From NCBI GenBank assembly GCA_032718475.1, contig JAUCBJ010007507.1, positions 1 through 61,834 of the forward strand: a DNA stretch of 61,834 nt, in the 5' to 3' direction. This document shows positions 21,968 through 34,352 of the stretch, piece by piece. The position numbers and the translations under genes are program-made. Origin of the DNA: Nemertoderma westbladi. Taxonomy: Eukaryota > Xenacoelomorpha > Nemertodermatida > Nemertodermatidae. The notes under the pieces were generated by a model. That model had not been told where the DNA came from. It made no database searches and was given only the letters and a program-made list of their open reading frames with translations. Each line of letters starts with the position of its first letter. The stretch's first letter is position 1.

Positions 21968-22680
21968 CTGAAAATAATAAAAAGTTCCAAATTAACGCTG
22001 AATGTGAGTGAGATGTGGGATGGTGCGGTGAGTGAGAAAAGCAAAGTAATTTGTAAATTAATCAAACCAAGCAAAATGAAGGCTCTCCTTCAAAAGCGCG
22101 CAGATGTTGTCGAATATTCTTACAAAGGTGTTTATTAGGTTATACAATTAGTATATGATATTACCGTGAGATCATAAGAACAACTACTATTTATGCAAAT
22201 TAATAGTAATAAGGAATAATAATATTGCGAAAAATATGAATAATTTTGGTACTATCATTTCAGTTAATAGTTTTTCGTTACCGGTACAGTATAATTACTT
22301 CCTTTGGTGTGCGTGTCGTCATTATTGGTTAGAGGGCATGACATTGGATAATTAAACCAAACACGCTTTGAGACTATACTTTGGAAAGCTACGAATTCTC
22401 AGAAATTAAAAACTCTACTTTAAGTCTGTAGTATGCAGGATGAGACAGTGCAGTGGTACGTCACTGCTGATGAAATCAACGCCCAAACATTGGGAATCTC
22501 AGTATATTAATATCCTATTTAATATCCTAAGTGGCATTATGGAGGGGCAATTGCCCCCCCCACCCCCCCCCGTCCCGGAACATTGTCATGCCTTCCCCCG
22601 CCCTCCAGTTCTTCGGATACGCGTGCTGATAATTATTCTAAACTTTAATTGGAACCTGGGATTATTTCACCCCCAGATTA

Positions 22681-22717
<37 letters not shown>

Positions 22718-23148
22718 GTGAATCAGAATTTTATTTTCGTTTTAAACATAAATTTTCAATATTCCACAAGACCTATTATTTTGGACTATTTTTGCTCATT
22801 ATTACTAGAATTCTATTCTGAATTTTATTCGCTTTCACAAGATCGGTCCCGTTTAGAGTTGTTAATTTGTTTTTATTTATAGAAACTGCATTCATTAAAA
22901 AATTATATTACAGCATGAGCGATGTTAGTAATGGAGGCAATATATAACGATTCAAACAACATTGAGGAGGGGATATTAATATAGCCAAAGAAATTGAGAT
23001 TATTATTGAATGTAAAAATTTAATGTGGACAAAACAATAATATTATCTGGTATTTACGAGAACTACTAAAGAAATGACAGTGAAGACAGACGTCATCAAT
23101 CATTAACAATATATAATTGTAATAAATGAACATAAGTATATTACGAAC
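21968..23148. other. NCX gene A intron
   Basis: AT-rich intron of 1181 bp with no element ends recognised. It holds a C-rich tract (22554-22570) and a TGTGTA-type repeat (22681-22718). Confidence 0.7.
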
Positions 23149-23299
23149 TTTGATAATGTGGTAAATGGATGCGATAGTCAATGGGATGCCTAATCCAACC
23201 AATATATTGACTGAATTTGTTGCGGTAATGTTTTCGATAGCAGAATCCGCATGGCGTTCATGTTTTGCTGATTTTACGCATGCAAACCAGTCAGGTAAG
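23149..23299 (-). CDS. NCX: NCX alpha-2 second-helix exon (gene A)
   Basis: A 151-bp exon with a TTATTTACAG acceptor in phase 2 that completes a Ser codon to make GTS-LPDWFAC, the exchanger's GTSVPDTFAS motif with its ion-site Asp kept. It continues with HADSAIENITATNSVNILVG and LGIPLTIASIYH, as in NCX1 (ASIGNVTGSNAVNVFLGIG). The end is taken at ATCAAA before GTTCGT, a weak donor chosen because it gives phase 0 and fits the next exon; GTAATA six bases later is an alternative. Confidence 0.9.
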
Positions 23300-24208
23300 C
23301 TGTAAATAAAAGTAATATAATATATTGTAGATACATATTATTATGTATCTATTCTAGAATCGCCCGCTATTTAAAACAGTTTATGGTCTAAGGTGCGGAA
23401 GAGCGAGAACGATGTGGGGGGTGTACTTATGTAAAATTTACTTGAATTAGCAAGTGATTCATCTGTTAAAATACTGAGTCTGTCCGTTTTACTGTCGGAC
23501 TGTCCGTCAGTATGTCTCCAAAACAATAGAAAACATACTATCTGTCAATTTTGTCTATTTTATACATACTATTTTGTATGTGTATATTGTACAGACGGTA
23601 CTTTGCCCAATGTTTCGATGCCCAATGTTTCGTTTTTCGTTATTAGGCTGCCCTGCATAGGCGCGTAAATTATTACAACAATATTGACAGCAATGGCTCC
23701 GTCCATTATTGCCAGCTCTCGGCTGGCAAGCTTGTAAGAAGTTGATATCATGAAACTTGTAGGATTTGTGGGTCGAATCGTAATGTCAGGAACAGTTATA
23801 ATTTATACCATGACCATAACGCCTGTCTGCCTGTATATCAGACGCATTAATAATTGTCCGTAATTATTTTTAATTCTCCATACTGCGTGTGTGGCGCCCA
23901 GGGGTAAACACCTTGACATTCTAGTTTCCAATAATGGTGTTCTACCACTTGGTCTACTGAGCTTGTAGAAAGTAGCATCATTGGTCTAATGATATCTGGT
24001 CGCTAATGGTAACTTACAGTTTTGCTGTGTGACAGCCCAAGGTGTAGCTACTTGCTACTCGTCTCTAGATGACCTTTTATTTCAATTATTACTTATAATT
24101 CGGGTTGGTAAATTAGGAAACCTTTCGTTAGTTTCATTACTATCTAGGAATAAAAATATTAGAAGGTTTTTATCGGTCCCCTTTTCTATAGTTAATTACA
24201 CCACCCAC

Positions 24209-24387
24209 CTTGTCCCCACAGCAACAAAGGTAACAGCCGTGATCATTCCTTTCAATCCAAGGAGGCATCCGAGAATAGTGGCGAAATCTCCGATCAATAA
24301 AGCGAAGCACCCAATCATAAAGAAACACACGACATACCTCAGCCACCCTCCAAGATAAACAGCCGGTGGAATAAACGCGAATAGAAG
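24209..24387 (-). CDS. NCX: NCX alpha-2 first part exon (gene A)
   Basis: A 179-bp exon, with a TTATTTCTCAG acceptor and a phase-2 GTGGGT donor. It reads LLFAFIPPAVYLGGWLRYVV, FFMIGCFALLIGDFATILGC and GLKGMITAVTFVAVGT. NCX1 has VLFAFVPPTEYWNGW, IGDLASHFGC and GLKDSVTAVVFVALGT at the same place. It joins in phase to the exons on both sides. Hydrophobic segments and the re-entrant start of alpha-2 are intact. Confidence 0.93.
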
Positions 24388-24609
24388 CTGAGAAATAATT
24401 AAAATATTGGTAAACTAATAATTATTCGACTATGGAAATATTATTATTCATACCTCCGTAGGTAGAACGGGTTGTGATAATGAATAACTTTATACGGTCG
24501 TGATTTTATATCATTGGATGGAGAGAATATAGTAGCATCTATAGTATCATATATGACAATTACCAATATACATAAGTGGTACATGTTGAACAAATCAATG
24601 ACAACTAAC

Positions 24610-24788
24610 CTTCCAGATGAAGGATAAACTGTGCATGAGATAGTCAAGTTTTGTTGCAGATTCGTTATCACCTCCATTTACAAACACGGCCTCATGAAAC
24701 TGTTCACTCCAGGTTGATGCACCAACAGATTCTTTACTTAAAGATTGATTAGCCTTATGGGCGCAGTGAAAAATGTAATTGTTGAATT
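24610..24788 (-). CDS. NCX: NCX exon before alpha-2 (gene A)
   Basis: A 179-bp exon from a TTTTTAG acceptor (phase 1) to GTTAGT after TGGAAG. It codes for FNNYIFHCAHKANQSL, STWSEQFHEAVFVNGGDNES and LDYLMHSLSFIWK. NCX1 has a segment of the type YEFKSTVDKLIKKTNLAL, SWREQFIEAI and FDYVMHFLTVFWK. Phase 1 joins the previous exon through a Glu codon to give VEFNNY, matching the YEF of NCX1. Confidence 0.88.
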
Positions 24789-25274
24789 CTAAAAATAAAA
24801 TGGAGATATAAATGAGAATATAACCAATAAATTAAATGCCTGAAATTCGCAATAATCAATTCATAAATGTATTTTATAGAGTTATCCCTCGAAATGGCTA
24901 AATTCTATGCTACTTTTCTGATGTCCAGGCCCTCGCGTCATGGTAATAGTCAATCCTTAAATAAAGCAATGCGTGATGTGATGCCTTTATTCTTCGCCTA
25001 GAGTTGTCATTCTGTAATTCCCTGGTGTCCAAAAGCACAGTGATTCCGTGTCTTTCAGAGTAACTAGATGGAATGTTGAAGGAGCTATGGACATCACCCA
25101 CATCATAGTAACCATTATCAGCGGCGTAGCCACGAGTAGGGGCACATAGGTTCGAGTTGATAAGACGCCCCCTGATCTAACATAGGTACAGTGTCCGTAT
25201 TACTGTGTCCTCTCCAACGTAGCGTTTCTAATTTAGTCGGTGCTGAGTTAGTATACATATTTCCAATTTATTTA

Positions 25275-25515
25275 ATTACAAAACTTTACAATACAATACT
25301 AAACAATGTAATACAGTACAAAACTTTACAATACAATACGAAGCAATATAATACAGTACAAAACTTTACAATAGAACACTAAACAATACAATAAAATGCT
25401 TCACAGTACAATACCAGATAATACAAAACTTTACTATACAATACACTACAATACGATACAATGCAATACGATACAGTAAAATACAGGCAATACAATACAA
25501 TAAATACGTTACTAT
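25275..25515. repeat. AATAC-type pentanucleotide repeat
   Basis: An imperfect array of aatac/aaaac/acaat units such as 'acaatacaatac' and 'acaaaactttacaata'. No coding potential. Confidence 0.85.
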
Positions 25516-25599
25516 TATATACAGTACAAATCGGTTTGTGACAATACACTACGACAGGCTAAAATCAAGGTTGTAAGGTCTGTATTATCTGTGAGGCCT

Positions 25600-26085
25600 C
25601 TAAAGCACCCCATCTACTGAGGGGGGGAAGGGGAAGGTTGGGGATCTGCGCAGCCACATGGAGGAGTTCCCACGCCACAGGATAACGGATAGCCTGTGGA
25701 AAAGGTGTCGGATTGAATCACCAGTGGGTGTGTACCACGTCTCAGGCCCTGGAGTCTGGCAATCTCCCGAATGGTAGAGGAAGAGTGGGGATCCCAACCG
25801 CCTAGTGCCTCAACGACCAAGGGTGTAAAACCGACGCCGGAGCTCCTGCACTCATCTGCGTGGGCTGCTAGCATCGATTTCTGGCTATGGATTGGGCATA
25901 GCCAGGGTCTGTGGCAGCACCGTTGAGGGTTAAGGCCTGCAGGGGGGAGATGACCGTGACATCCAAGGCCATTGGCTGACTGCGATGCCAGTTGGGAAGA
26001 AAAATATCGGCTGGACGACTGCGAGACCCAGGAATGAGGACGGGGACTTCACTTCGAGGCGCAAGAGCAGCAGATTGTGCAGCTA
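25600..26085 (-). pseudogene. Retrotransposon C-terminal fragment, endonuclease-like
   Basis: On the minus strand the text SRSRPADIFLPNWHRSQPMA, LDVTVISPLQALTLNGAA and FTPLVVEALGGWDPH, then, after a frame change, HLFHRLSVILWRGNSSMWL and PSVDGVL. From memory of such families, this order (P-D pair, LDV, SPLQ, PLVVE-GG, HLF-LWRGN) is typical of the C-terminal end of retrotransposon polyproteins in marine invertebrates, where a restriction-like endonuclease fold has been suggested. The rest of the element is missing. The NCX intron is its host. Confidence 0.55.
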
Positions 26086-26741
26086 AGAAAAAACTTTTTC
26101 CAATTTTGTATTGTACACACGTCCGAAAAATATACTTTTGATATGTCTAGAAACCCAGAAAACATAAAAATTTGAATTTATAGCATGTTATAACTATAAG
26201 TAAATAAAATGTTTTGTTGTTTTTTAACTGAAAAGTGCTCAGGTTACTCGTTTTTTTCATTATTGGTGACATAGAGGAATAAAACTGCCATTTATATCCA
26301 GATAATTTTTAAACATTTCCAATGAATTCAGCGCTCCAGAAGACATAGAAAAAAGATTAGGTGAAAATTTTAATTTTCCTATTGGCTTGTAAATTGTTCA
26401 CTACTTGAAATGTTGGTGCTAAAAAAACAACCCCGCTAAATCGTTTTAAATGTTTCTTCTTCGTTGAGCTCCAGAATAGTGAAATCTACAAACAAAAAAA
26501 AATCAATCGTTTTCGTTAAAATTTGTAGATTTTAGAGGTGGGGGGGGGGGGGGGGGGGGTCAATACGAGACCCGCTCCCGGTATTTGTACAACATTTTAT
26601 AGCCCGGTAGGCCTACTAATGGGGTTAAAACATGTTTTTAATATTAAAGCAGGCTGTTTGCATATTCAATACCCGTACATTAAGTGTAGAAACAACAGCT
26701 TATTGAAAAGGAAATGCGATGTGTGAATTATTGAAACTCAC

Positions 26742-26868
26742 CAACGTCATCTACAACCCGAGGATTCGGGGGCAGTTGGGGGTCATCATGGGGTTCTGTA
26801 AACGTTGTGGTTGCGAAAATAGCTCGAGTGGTTCCCAATGTCGGATCCTCTTCACTTTTACTTATGTG
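26742..26868 (-). CDS. NCX: NCX loop exon after Calx-beta 2 (gene A)
   Basis: A 127-bp exon with a CATCAG acceptor (phase 0) and a phase-1 GTGAGT donor. Text: SEEDPTLGTTRAIFATTTF and LPPNPRVVDDV. NCX1 has GRPILGEHTKLEVIIEES between Calx-beta 2 and the second membrane half, and the PTLG/PILG match plus phase agreement with the exon at 24610 support the call. It is the most upstream gene A exon I can place. No Calx-beta or alpha-1 exon is found to its right in the window. Confidence 0.65.
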
Positions 26869-29020
26869 CTGATGGATGTATAAATATCCAATAAAAACGT
26901 CACGTCACACAATGTATTGTATAATATGCACATATAAATTTTAGCTATGTATAATAATTTTTATGAATATGTATTAATATTAAAATATAATTAAATAAAA
27001 TTATTATATTAATTATAATATTTATAACGAACCTGTCTTTAGACTGGGTAGTTTTTGTCTAAAGCTGAGGCCGGCAAAAACACGATGGATATATTTACCT
27101 ATATCACTATATATGTCACTATATCACTCACTATGTATGTTCACCAAATGGCTTGAAACCACTTGCATGCATTGTAAAATTGTAAACGCAAGTATTTATC
27201 AATTGTTGTCTAGTTGTTGAATAAAAAAGTTGGGAACGATTCGAAGTGCGATATTCGAAATATTTGCATATTTTCAACATTATTGAACGCGAAATTAAAT
27301 ACCCACAACTCCCTTGCTTGAAATGTTTTTCAGGTGATTGATATTTAGCAATTATTATGAGGTTACTTACTACTGAAATCTGACAGAATGCCAAACGTAT
27401 TATTATAGTTCTATCTCTATTCAGCCAGTTAGTGTAATGTCAAGCAGTACATCATTTATATATCGTATGTATCTATAGGGCCTAATTGTCATCGTTATAA
27501 TACTGTCATCAACTTAGGCTAAGCTCAATTGTAATGTAAAGGCTTAGTAGGTTTTGTATATCTGGGACGTTTACAACAGCTGTCGATTAAACTAACAAAA
27601 CCATAAAACTGAACCAGGGTGGCTGCCAGCCGGGAACCAACGGCTGTTGGGTAGACTTAAGGGAACATTTCACAAACTTTCATAGGATGCTTGTACATGT
27701 ACATTATATTGGTTGCTCCGATGTTTTTATTAGGCTAACTGAGAATGTATCAGGTATAAATACTGTAATTATAGTGTTCTTTATTTTATTTATCTAATAC
27801 AGAAAAGACCCCTCCGCAGAATAAACTGCTCTTTTGGGCCGTTTCTCAGGTTGCGGATATGGATACCATTTCACACATCATCGTAGTAATTGTGATTATG
27901 ATTTGTTTGCCTAGGCGAATGCGTATTACATTAGATGGGAGGCAGTTTTTTGGTTGATGCAAGTCATTCTTGGTTTGCATCTTCCAATCCCATCTGTTTC
28001 TTGGAGTCTGTGTAAGACAGGTTCGTTTAAAGCCATCTTGATGGCGTTCTAGTATATATACTACACAATGTTGATCCATGAAAACATATATATATACTTA
28101 TTACATACTTGTATTCATTAAATATGAAGTACACAATTTTAACATTTTTTTCACCTAGTTTAAAGAAACATTGAGTTAATATGTAGCTCATGGACCCTAC
28201 CACATGACTCAGATAGTCTAAGGATACTAAGGACTAATTAGACGCTAACTACATCCGAGATTAATCATTTGACGTTGAAAGACATGGATATATTCCGGAT
28301 GGTAGTCTGAATATTCGGCGCAAAGTATTCGCCCGTGGTATCTAGCGATATGATAAAAATAGACAATGAGTTAGTGCGTTTAGAAGGACCTTTTTCTAAG
28401 TGACCAACAATATAATTTAAAATGAAATAACCGAGTATATTTGCAGCCCTTTATACAGCCCTTTATCAACTCAATTCAGGTAGAATGCATGCTGGTGTAA
28501 AGTACAGAAGTACATAAGTACAATTGTCTATTATGATACCACCGGTGACCTGGAAAAACACATATTTACAGAGGATATGATAAACAATACGACATTGTTT
28601 CTACAACGACAATGGATGCGCTGCGCTGGGGCCGAGATGGCAGATGGAGAATACAAACTGGCCATAGATATGGTGGATTGCTAAAAAGCAGATGATTCCC
28701 CTGGTCAAGTTCCGCTCACATTACCTTCAGCTTATGAAAAAAAGCTTATTAAATAAAACTCGATAAAGGTTGAACGGTGGTACATACATAGAAACAAATT
28801 AATCTTCAACTATAACCCCATCGATTGACCATTTTTACTAAACGGGGATGTCTCTCAATTAAAAGTTCAATTTTCAATACGTTGAATTTCATTTCAACTG
28901 TAATCCTGGCAGGAATAAACTTAAAAAAGCAAATGTGGATTAATGAAATGGGCTGGGAAAACTTTTGTAAGACGCAATGAATATATATTGAGTTTTTGGA
29001 ATACAACACCAAAGGTGATC
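26869..29020. other. AT-rich DNA, no gene seen
   Basis: Probably NCX intron or intergenic. Short open frames (27131-27394, 27846-28079 minus) have no recognised motif and no supporting splice sites. Confidence 0.45.
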
Positions 29021-29024
29021 AACC

Positions 29025-29175
29025 CATGAGTTTCAAAACGCCTCTTAAAGGACACTAGATGCAGATAATATCTTGATGATGCAGATAATCTGGCGAAGGT
29101 CTTGGTTGAAACGGAGTTGTGGTAACGCAATTTTAAAAACATTGCATTCTTAATTGACACTACTGTACATGACAG
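29025..29175 (+). pseudogene. Decayed LINE 3' end
   Basis: The DNA follows the LINE 2 C-terminal end: 'atgagtttcaaaacgcc' for the MTFLRR part, 'aaggacact', 'ggagttgtgg', 'gcaatttt' and 'gcattctta' in the same order and spacing as 31107-31230. Many changes and stops; an old copy. Confidence 0.6.
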
Positions 29176-30690
29176 CCAAAAAATCAGTTCAAGGTGGTTA
29201 CCAAAAAGTATCACATAATCTGGTCCTTGGACTATACCCCCGTTCTCCTTGGTCTAATTGTTTGCATATTTTCACTTAAAAACCTTTACAACAATTTATA
29301 ATTTCACTGTCTAATTAGTTAAACTCTCCTATAATATTTTTTATTAAGATATGAATGGACCAAACTGTACTCTACAGTGCACTTGGCAGTAATGCACAGC
29401 TAATTCTAGAAACAACTTTACAAACGTTTCAAGGTTCCAGAATTAACTACTACCAGTACCCAACACAAACCTTCCCGCATTTAGATTTGCTCATTCTTCT
29501 TGGCTTTACATTTTTCCCAGCAGTAAATCGTCGAATTGCATAGATTTTGTACCATGATATACTGTGGTGTCTTCTTGCCGCATTTTCAGAAACAAGTAAC
29601 CTAAATTATTACTAAATAAATTAAGAATTTAACAATAGAATTTAACATGAAACATAAACTTTTGTATTCATTTGGCGTTTGTTAATTATTAGTGTCGGCA
29701 CTTATTTTTCTATTATCAATTGCGAAATAATAGTAGAATATTTAGTTGATGGAATCATTTGCCGTGATTTATAATTACTAAGATTATCAATACGAAGTAT
29801 ATTTTTAAGACATGCCGAAGGTTAATTTTATCGGTAGTCATTCATTTACTTTATGTTGTCTTACAATTAAATTATTGAACCATGTTATTTTAAATTTTTT
29901 GAAAATACTCAGTGAAATTTCTATTATTATAATTAATTATGTAATTTAAACTTGTGTCAAATTACCTTATCTTGAGTAATAACGTCAATGACCTTATTTT
30001 CAACACTGTTATTGCTTATAAAATTTACTACAGGATGAGCTAAGCGTCATCTGTGTGGGCCGCAAGGATGGGAAACATGGATACAAATGGCTGAACAACC
30101 ATAGTCAAGGGAAGTCAGGTTAGGGTATCATTACGAGTAAATAGGAGAAACATTTGTCAAATTTAGGTCATCAACTTTAGTGTCTTAAATACACAATGCC
30201 TTACAAAATTTAGGAAACATGTATGAAAATTGAACCATCCGCACTACTGGATGCGAAACACGCACAACACGCAAACAACAGAAAATAAGCCAATAGTTAT
30301 TTATAGGTGAATAATTCTATACCTCAGTTTACTGCAGTCATGGTTGCTATGCGTAAGCAGACATTTGATTGGTTGTTGGGTTCTAGGCAGCATCAATTGA
30401 GTTTCTTTGTTACAGTGCTGGGTGGTGTAGAATTTAGTTGTTTACTTATATAATAATTTTATGTTCTGGAATGATGGAATATATCCTGCTGTGTATGACT
30501 GTCTGTGAGTACTGTATTGGTAAACCCAGCTGGTACCGGTTGCCGGTACAATTATTGTATCATTAATTATTCCCTAATTATTATATATGCCAGAAAGTGA
30601 AAGGAAGTTTTTCCACCAGCAGACTGGTATCACGTAGCTGACAGGACAACATTTTTAAAACTAAGGGAAATTGTAACGATCTTGTTACCT
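29176..30690. other. AT-rich DNA, no gene seen
   Basis: No element ends or coding signals recognised; the one open frame (29355-29543) is unsupported. Confidence 0.45.
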
Positions 30691-30800
30691 TAAAAATGGA
30701 GCCCAAACCGAAGAAACCAAAGCAGATTCCAATGACAAGTTATCAGTGCATGTTTCTGGTCGAGTTCTTCGACCAAGAAAAAGAAGTGCTAATGAATACC

Positions 30801-30995
30801 AAGAATACCGCGCGCTGACACAAACAAAAAGAAAAAAACAAAATGGGTCGAAATTGGAGTTCGATTCTGTAATAGATTTCCCGAAGTGGGTCGCCAAGCT
30901 CCAGAACTTAAGAAAAAATGGTAGAATATGGTCTCCAGCGCCAAGTCTTGGGTTAATCAGAAAAGAAAGAGTATATCTACCACAGGTGGTGATCA
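30801..30995. repeat. 195-bp duplication, left copy
   Basis: It starts aagaataccgcgcgctgaca and ends caggtggtgatca. By eye it is identical to 31271-31465. It is part of the Harbinger helper frame. Confidence 0.93.
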
Positions 30996-31270
30996 TTTGC
31001 TTCATCTTTGCATCAATGGACATTGCTTTCGCCGTGAGGACCAGCCAGTGCATAATCTTGTACTTTGGCAGCCTCATGGAGTGAATAAGCATGGTGGACA
31101 GCCCATGACTTTCTTGAGACGCATCTTGAAGGACACTGGCCTTAAAGATGCCGATGATCTAGCAAATGTCATGGGTGATAGGGAGTTGTGGCGGTGCAAT
31201 TTTGTTGACAAGCCGGCACAGCATTCTTAAAAATGCAGCTGCAATGCAGCATGCCGATCCTAGTAGTAGT
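30996..31270 (+). mobile_element. 5'-truncated LINE between 195-bp duplications
   Basis: 275 bp holding only the end of the LINE 2 family: CFRREDQPVHNLVLWQPHGV, MTFLRRILKDTGLKDADDLA and VDKPAQHS with stop, then the common 3' end and a TAGTAGTAGT tail. It is nearly identical to LINE 2 at 17680-17940, so the insertion is young. The flanks are the 195-bp repeats. Confidence 0.92.
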
Positions 31271-31465
31271 AAGAATACCGCGCGCTGACACAAACAAAAA
31301 GAAAAAAACAAAATGGGTCGAAATTGGAGTTCGATTCTGTAATAGATTTCCCGAAGTGGGTCGCCAAGCTCCAGAACTTAAGAAAAAATGGTAGAATATG
31401 GTCTCCAGCGCCAAGTCTTGGGTTAATCAGAAAAGAAAGAGTATATCTACCACAGGTGGTGATCA
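31271..31465. repeat. 195-bp duplication, right copy
   Basis: Second copy of 30801-30995, following directly on the LINE tail; the host frame then continues with 'gcctcctagtgatcc'. Confidence 0.93.
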
Positions 31466-31944
31466 GCCTCCTAGTGATCCCCCCGATTATATTAGGTATG
31501 TCGCCGACATCTATAATAACTCTGAGAACTTTCAGAGTTGAGAGTGGAGTGGTATCCGAAACGCAGCATCCCCATGAGGATGAGGAAGGTTAATACGCAG
31601 CTTCTGCATGCGTTATTGAATAATGGAGATGTGTTGAAGGAAAACCAGTCTGTAACAGTGGCACTGACCATGACAAATGACAAAGATACTGTCACCGAAC
31701 TTCCAAAGACTAAGCCAATAAGAAGTGGCAAGCGATCTAGAGTTGCATAAAAAAGCGTGGAAGAGCTCCATTTCGTTGTCTTGGAGAGTGAGAAGGAGAA
31801 GCTGCAAATGGAAACGAAGGTCCTGCTTCTGAAGAAGGAATGTATGGAAATTAAGAGAGATATTATTTTCTCAAGCGGGATAAGTTGCAGTATGAGACTC
31901 GTCGTGTGACGCAGGATATAATTGTTGGGTGATGCAAGATAGTT

Positions 31945-32330
31945 TTGAGAATAATTATACGACTCTGCATTTTTGGGAATATGTTAAATTGGGGATATGT
32001 TATACAAAACACTTTGCTTTTCCGACTGGTACCCCAACATGGGTATAGTCCAATGCACCCACTATACCAGGAATCCTGTCAATCCCATAAAGTTCTCTTG
32101 AGTTTGTCAATGTTTGTAACTATATTTGGGATTACCACCCAGATTGCTTGACAGGCACTGGACTTGGCCACACCGAAACAATCATCTATCACTTGCTGCA
32201 GATTTTTACTTGATGGTCTGGCTGCAACCGGAGAGCCAAAGGCTCGACAGAGAATTATGAGGTATAGATACTGCAGCCTATTTAACGGAACATAGAACCC
32301 ACCATCAACACCAACTTCAAACCTCATAAT
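31945..32330 (-). pseudogene. Harbinger transposase fragment
   Basis: Minus-strand text FEVGVDGGFYVPLNRLQYLY, SSKNLQQVIDDCFGVAKSSA and, after a stop and frame change near 32090, RIPGIVGALDYTHVGVPVGK. The last part fits the first catalytic Asp motif of PIF/Harbinger DDE transposases (GxxGAxDxTH). The rest of the catalytic core is missing. Confidence 0.7.
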
Positions 32331-32397
32331 TTACTATATATAGCAAACTCGTGTGTAGTAGGCACTTTGCTTTGATCTTTTTTAGGTCGATTTTTAA

Positions 32398-34348
32398 CCC
32401 TTTCCGGCCTGAATTAATTTAATTTAGGAAAAAAAATTGGTTGGTCTATTTAATGGGTTAATTATACACCAAATAATAATTTTCGATGAAAAAATTTTCA
32501 AAAAAATATTTCCAATATTGTTTTTTTTATTGTATACAAAAGTATACGTTAGGTATATGAAACATGTTCCCAATGTATACTTTTGTATACAAACTCTAGA
32601 TTGTACGTACTTACTTACATACATACATCGTATAGTAAGTATATTCTATATATATATTTATAATATAGAGAATAAACAAAACATGCAACGAGCAGGCAAT
32701 TTTAATGAAAAAAATTTAAATTATGTTTTTTCGGAATGAAAAGCTGTCAATACTTTGAAATTTGCCACTCAGCCTTTCATCCACTGGGGTCGATAAAATG
32801 AGTACCAGATAAATAACTGGGAGCAAATCTTGGGATAGGAGTAGCGCCCACCCCTACCCTCGGGTAGCAGCTATCGAAAGAGGAGCCTTCGGGTCGCCTC
32901 CGGCTTCGGCCGACTGTTTGCTTTGCTTGCTTGCTTGTGTGTTTTCACAACACACGTTGTTTAAAAGCAACACAGAGCGACAAAAAAACTTAAAATGAAG
33001 AATTATACAGTGAATGTTTTTTTCTGTCAGTTTTGTTCAAGTTTGAAAAAAACAGTTTCGACTAACTTTTTTCAACTGTTTGTATGTCTATCTGCCCTGC
33101 CTGTTTACTGTGGGTGTACAACATCTACTCCCCAACGGTGGCTGCACCACATCTAATCCCCAATGGTGGCTGAATCATATCTACTCCCATGGCCCAATGG
33201 TTAACATCTACTCCATATGGTGGCTACACCACATCTACTCCCCAATGGTCAACATTTACTCCATATGGTGGCTACACCACATCTACTCATCAATGCTCAG
33301 CATCTACTCCACTATGGTGGCTGCACCACATCTACTCATCAATGGTCAGCATCTACTCCCTAATGGTGGCTGCACCAAATCTACTCATCAATGGTGGCTG
33401 CACCACATCTACTCCCCAATGGTGGCTGCACCACATCTACTCATCAATGGTGGCTGCACCACATCTACTCCCAAATGATGGGTGCGTCAGATTTACTCCC
33501 CAATGGTGGCTGCACCACATCTACTCCCCAATGGTGGGTGCGCCAGATTTACTCTCCAATGGTGGCTGCACCATATCTACACCCCTACGGTGGTGGATGT
33601 ACCACATCTACTCCCCAATAGTGGCTGCATCACATCTACTCCCAAGGTCCAATGGTCAACATCTACACCCCTATGGTGGCTACGCCACATCTACTCCCCA
33701 ATGGAGGCTGTTCCACATCTACTCTCCAATGGCGACTGCACCACATCTATCCACAATGGTGGCTGCATCACCTCTACTATCCTATGGTCAACATCTACTC
33801 CCCATGGTGGCTGCACCACATCTAGGCCTACACACACCCCAATGGTGGAAGCACCACATCACACAAACGGTGGCTGAATCACATCTACTCCCCAACGGTG
33901 CTGCACCACATCTACTCCACAACTGTGGCTGCACCACTTCTACTCCCCAACTTTATAAACCTAACGTAGACAAATGTATACAGTGGTTTATCAATAACAC
34001 TACCAGCCTACCTGTACTGTAAAGTTTATCCTGGAAGTATTATTATCTCATTGGACAATCCATCTTTGGAATACCCAATCAAAATTCTCAATATCGCTTT
34101 GCCAAAGCATTTAAATAACCATCTTTCCTATGCCAGGTAGTCATCATGTCAATACCTGAAAACACTGCATCTAAAATCGTTCATTGAAGCCTTCTACTAC
34201 AGTTATCCAATCAGAATCGGTAATTTATAAGTAAAGGAAGTGTGATAGTGCCTCAATTGGATGAAACCAACTATAATTAGTTAAAATTATGCAATTCGTA
34301 GTGAAATAAAGTCAGTGTATACAAAAATATACAGTCGGCCGGAAAGGG
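32398..34348. mobile_element. piggyBac-type non-autonomous element
   Basis: Ends CCCTTTCCGGCC (32398-32409) and its complement (34337-34348), each flanked by TTAA (32394-32397, 34349-34352). TTAA duplication with CCC ends is the piggyBac signature. Subterminal palindromic text TGTATACTTTTGTATACA near the left and a similar copy near the right. No transposase; the centre is a 28-bp minisatellite. Confidence 0.85.
33106..33950. repeat. 28-bp minisatellite
   Basis: About 30 diverged units built on 'catctactccccaatggtgg' plus 'ctgcacca'. Because 28 is one more than a multiple of three, every forward frame cycles through the same three peptides (GGCTTSTPQ, WWLHHIYSP, MVAAPHLLPN). This explains four long overlapping open frames (up to 277 codons), none of which I call a gene. 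Confidence 0.93.
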
Positions 34349-34352
34349 TTAA

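Larger units (their letters stand above)
24789..26741. other. NCX gene A intron with repeats
   Basis: A 1953-bp intron. It holds an open stretch at 24910-25101 that does not resemble NCX and is skipped by the phase match, an AATAC-type simple repeat, a decayed retrotransposon tail, and a run of 20 G at 26540-26559. Confidence 0.7.
30690..32330. mobile_element. PIF/Harbinger-type transposon remnant
   Basis: Two convergent remnants. On the plus strand (about 30695-31920) a charged frame includes SGRVLRPRKRSANEYQEY, SVIDFPKWVAKLQNL and later LESEKEKLQMETKVLLLKKE, which resembles the DNA-binding helper protein of Harbinger elements. On the minus strand (32330-31945) lies a transposase piece. Both have stops and frame changes, and the plus-strand part was split by a LINE. 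Terminal repeats were not found. The helper assignment is inference. Confidence 0.5.

Noticed and set aside
24910-25101. Possible extra NCX exon
   Set aside because: No resemblance to NCX, and the phases of the exons on either side join without it.
27846-28079. Minus-strand ORF as an upstream NCX exon
   Set aside because: No NCX motif and no convincing splice sites.
33080-34022. ORFs up to 277 codons in the 28-bp array
   Set aside because: All three forward frames are open because of the repeat period, so openness is not evidence of a gene.
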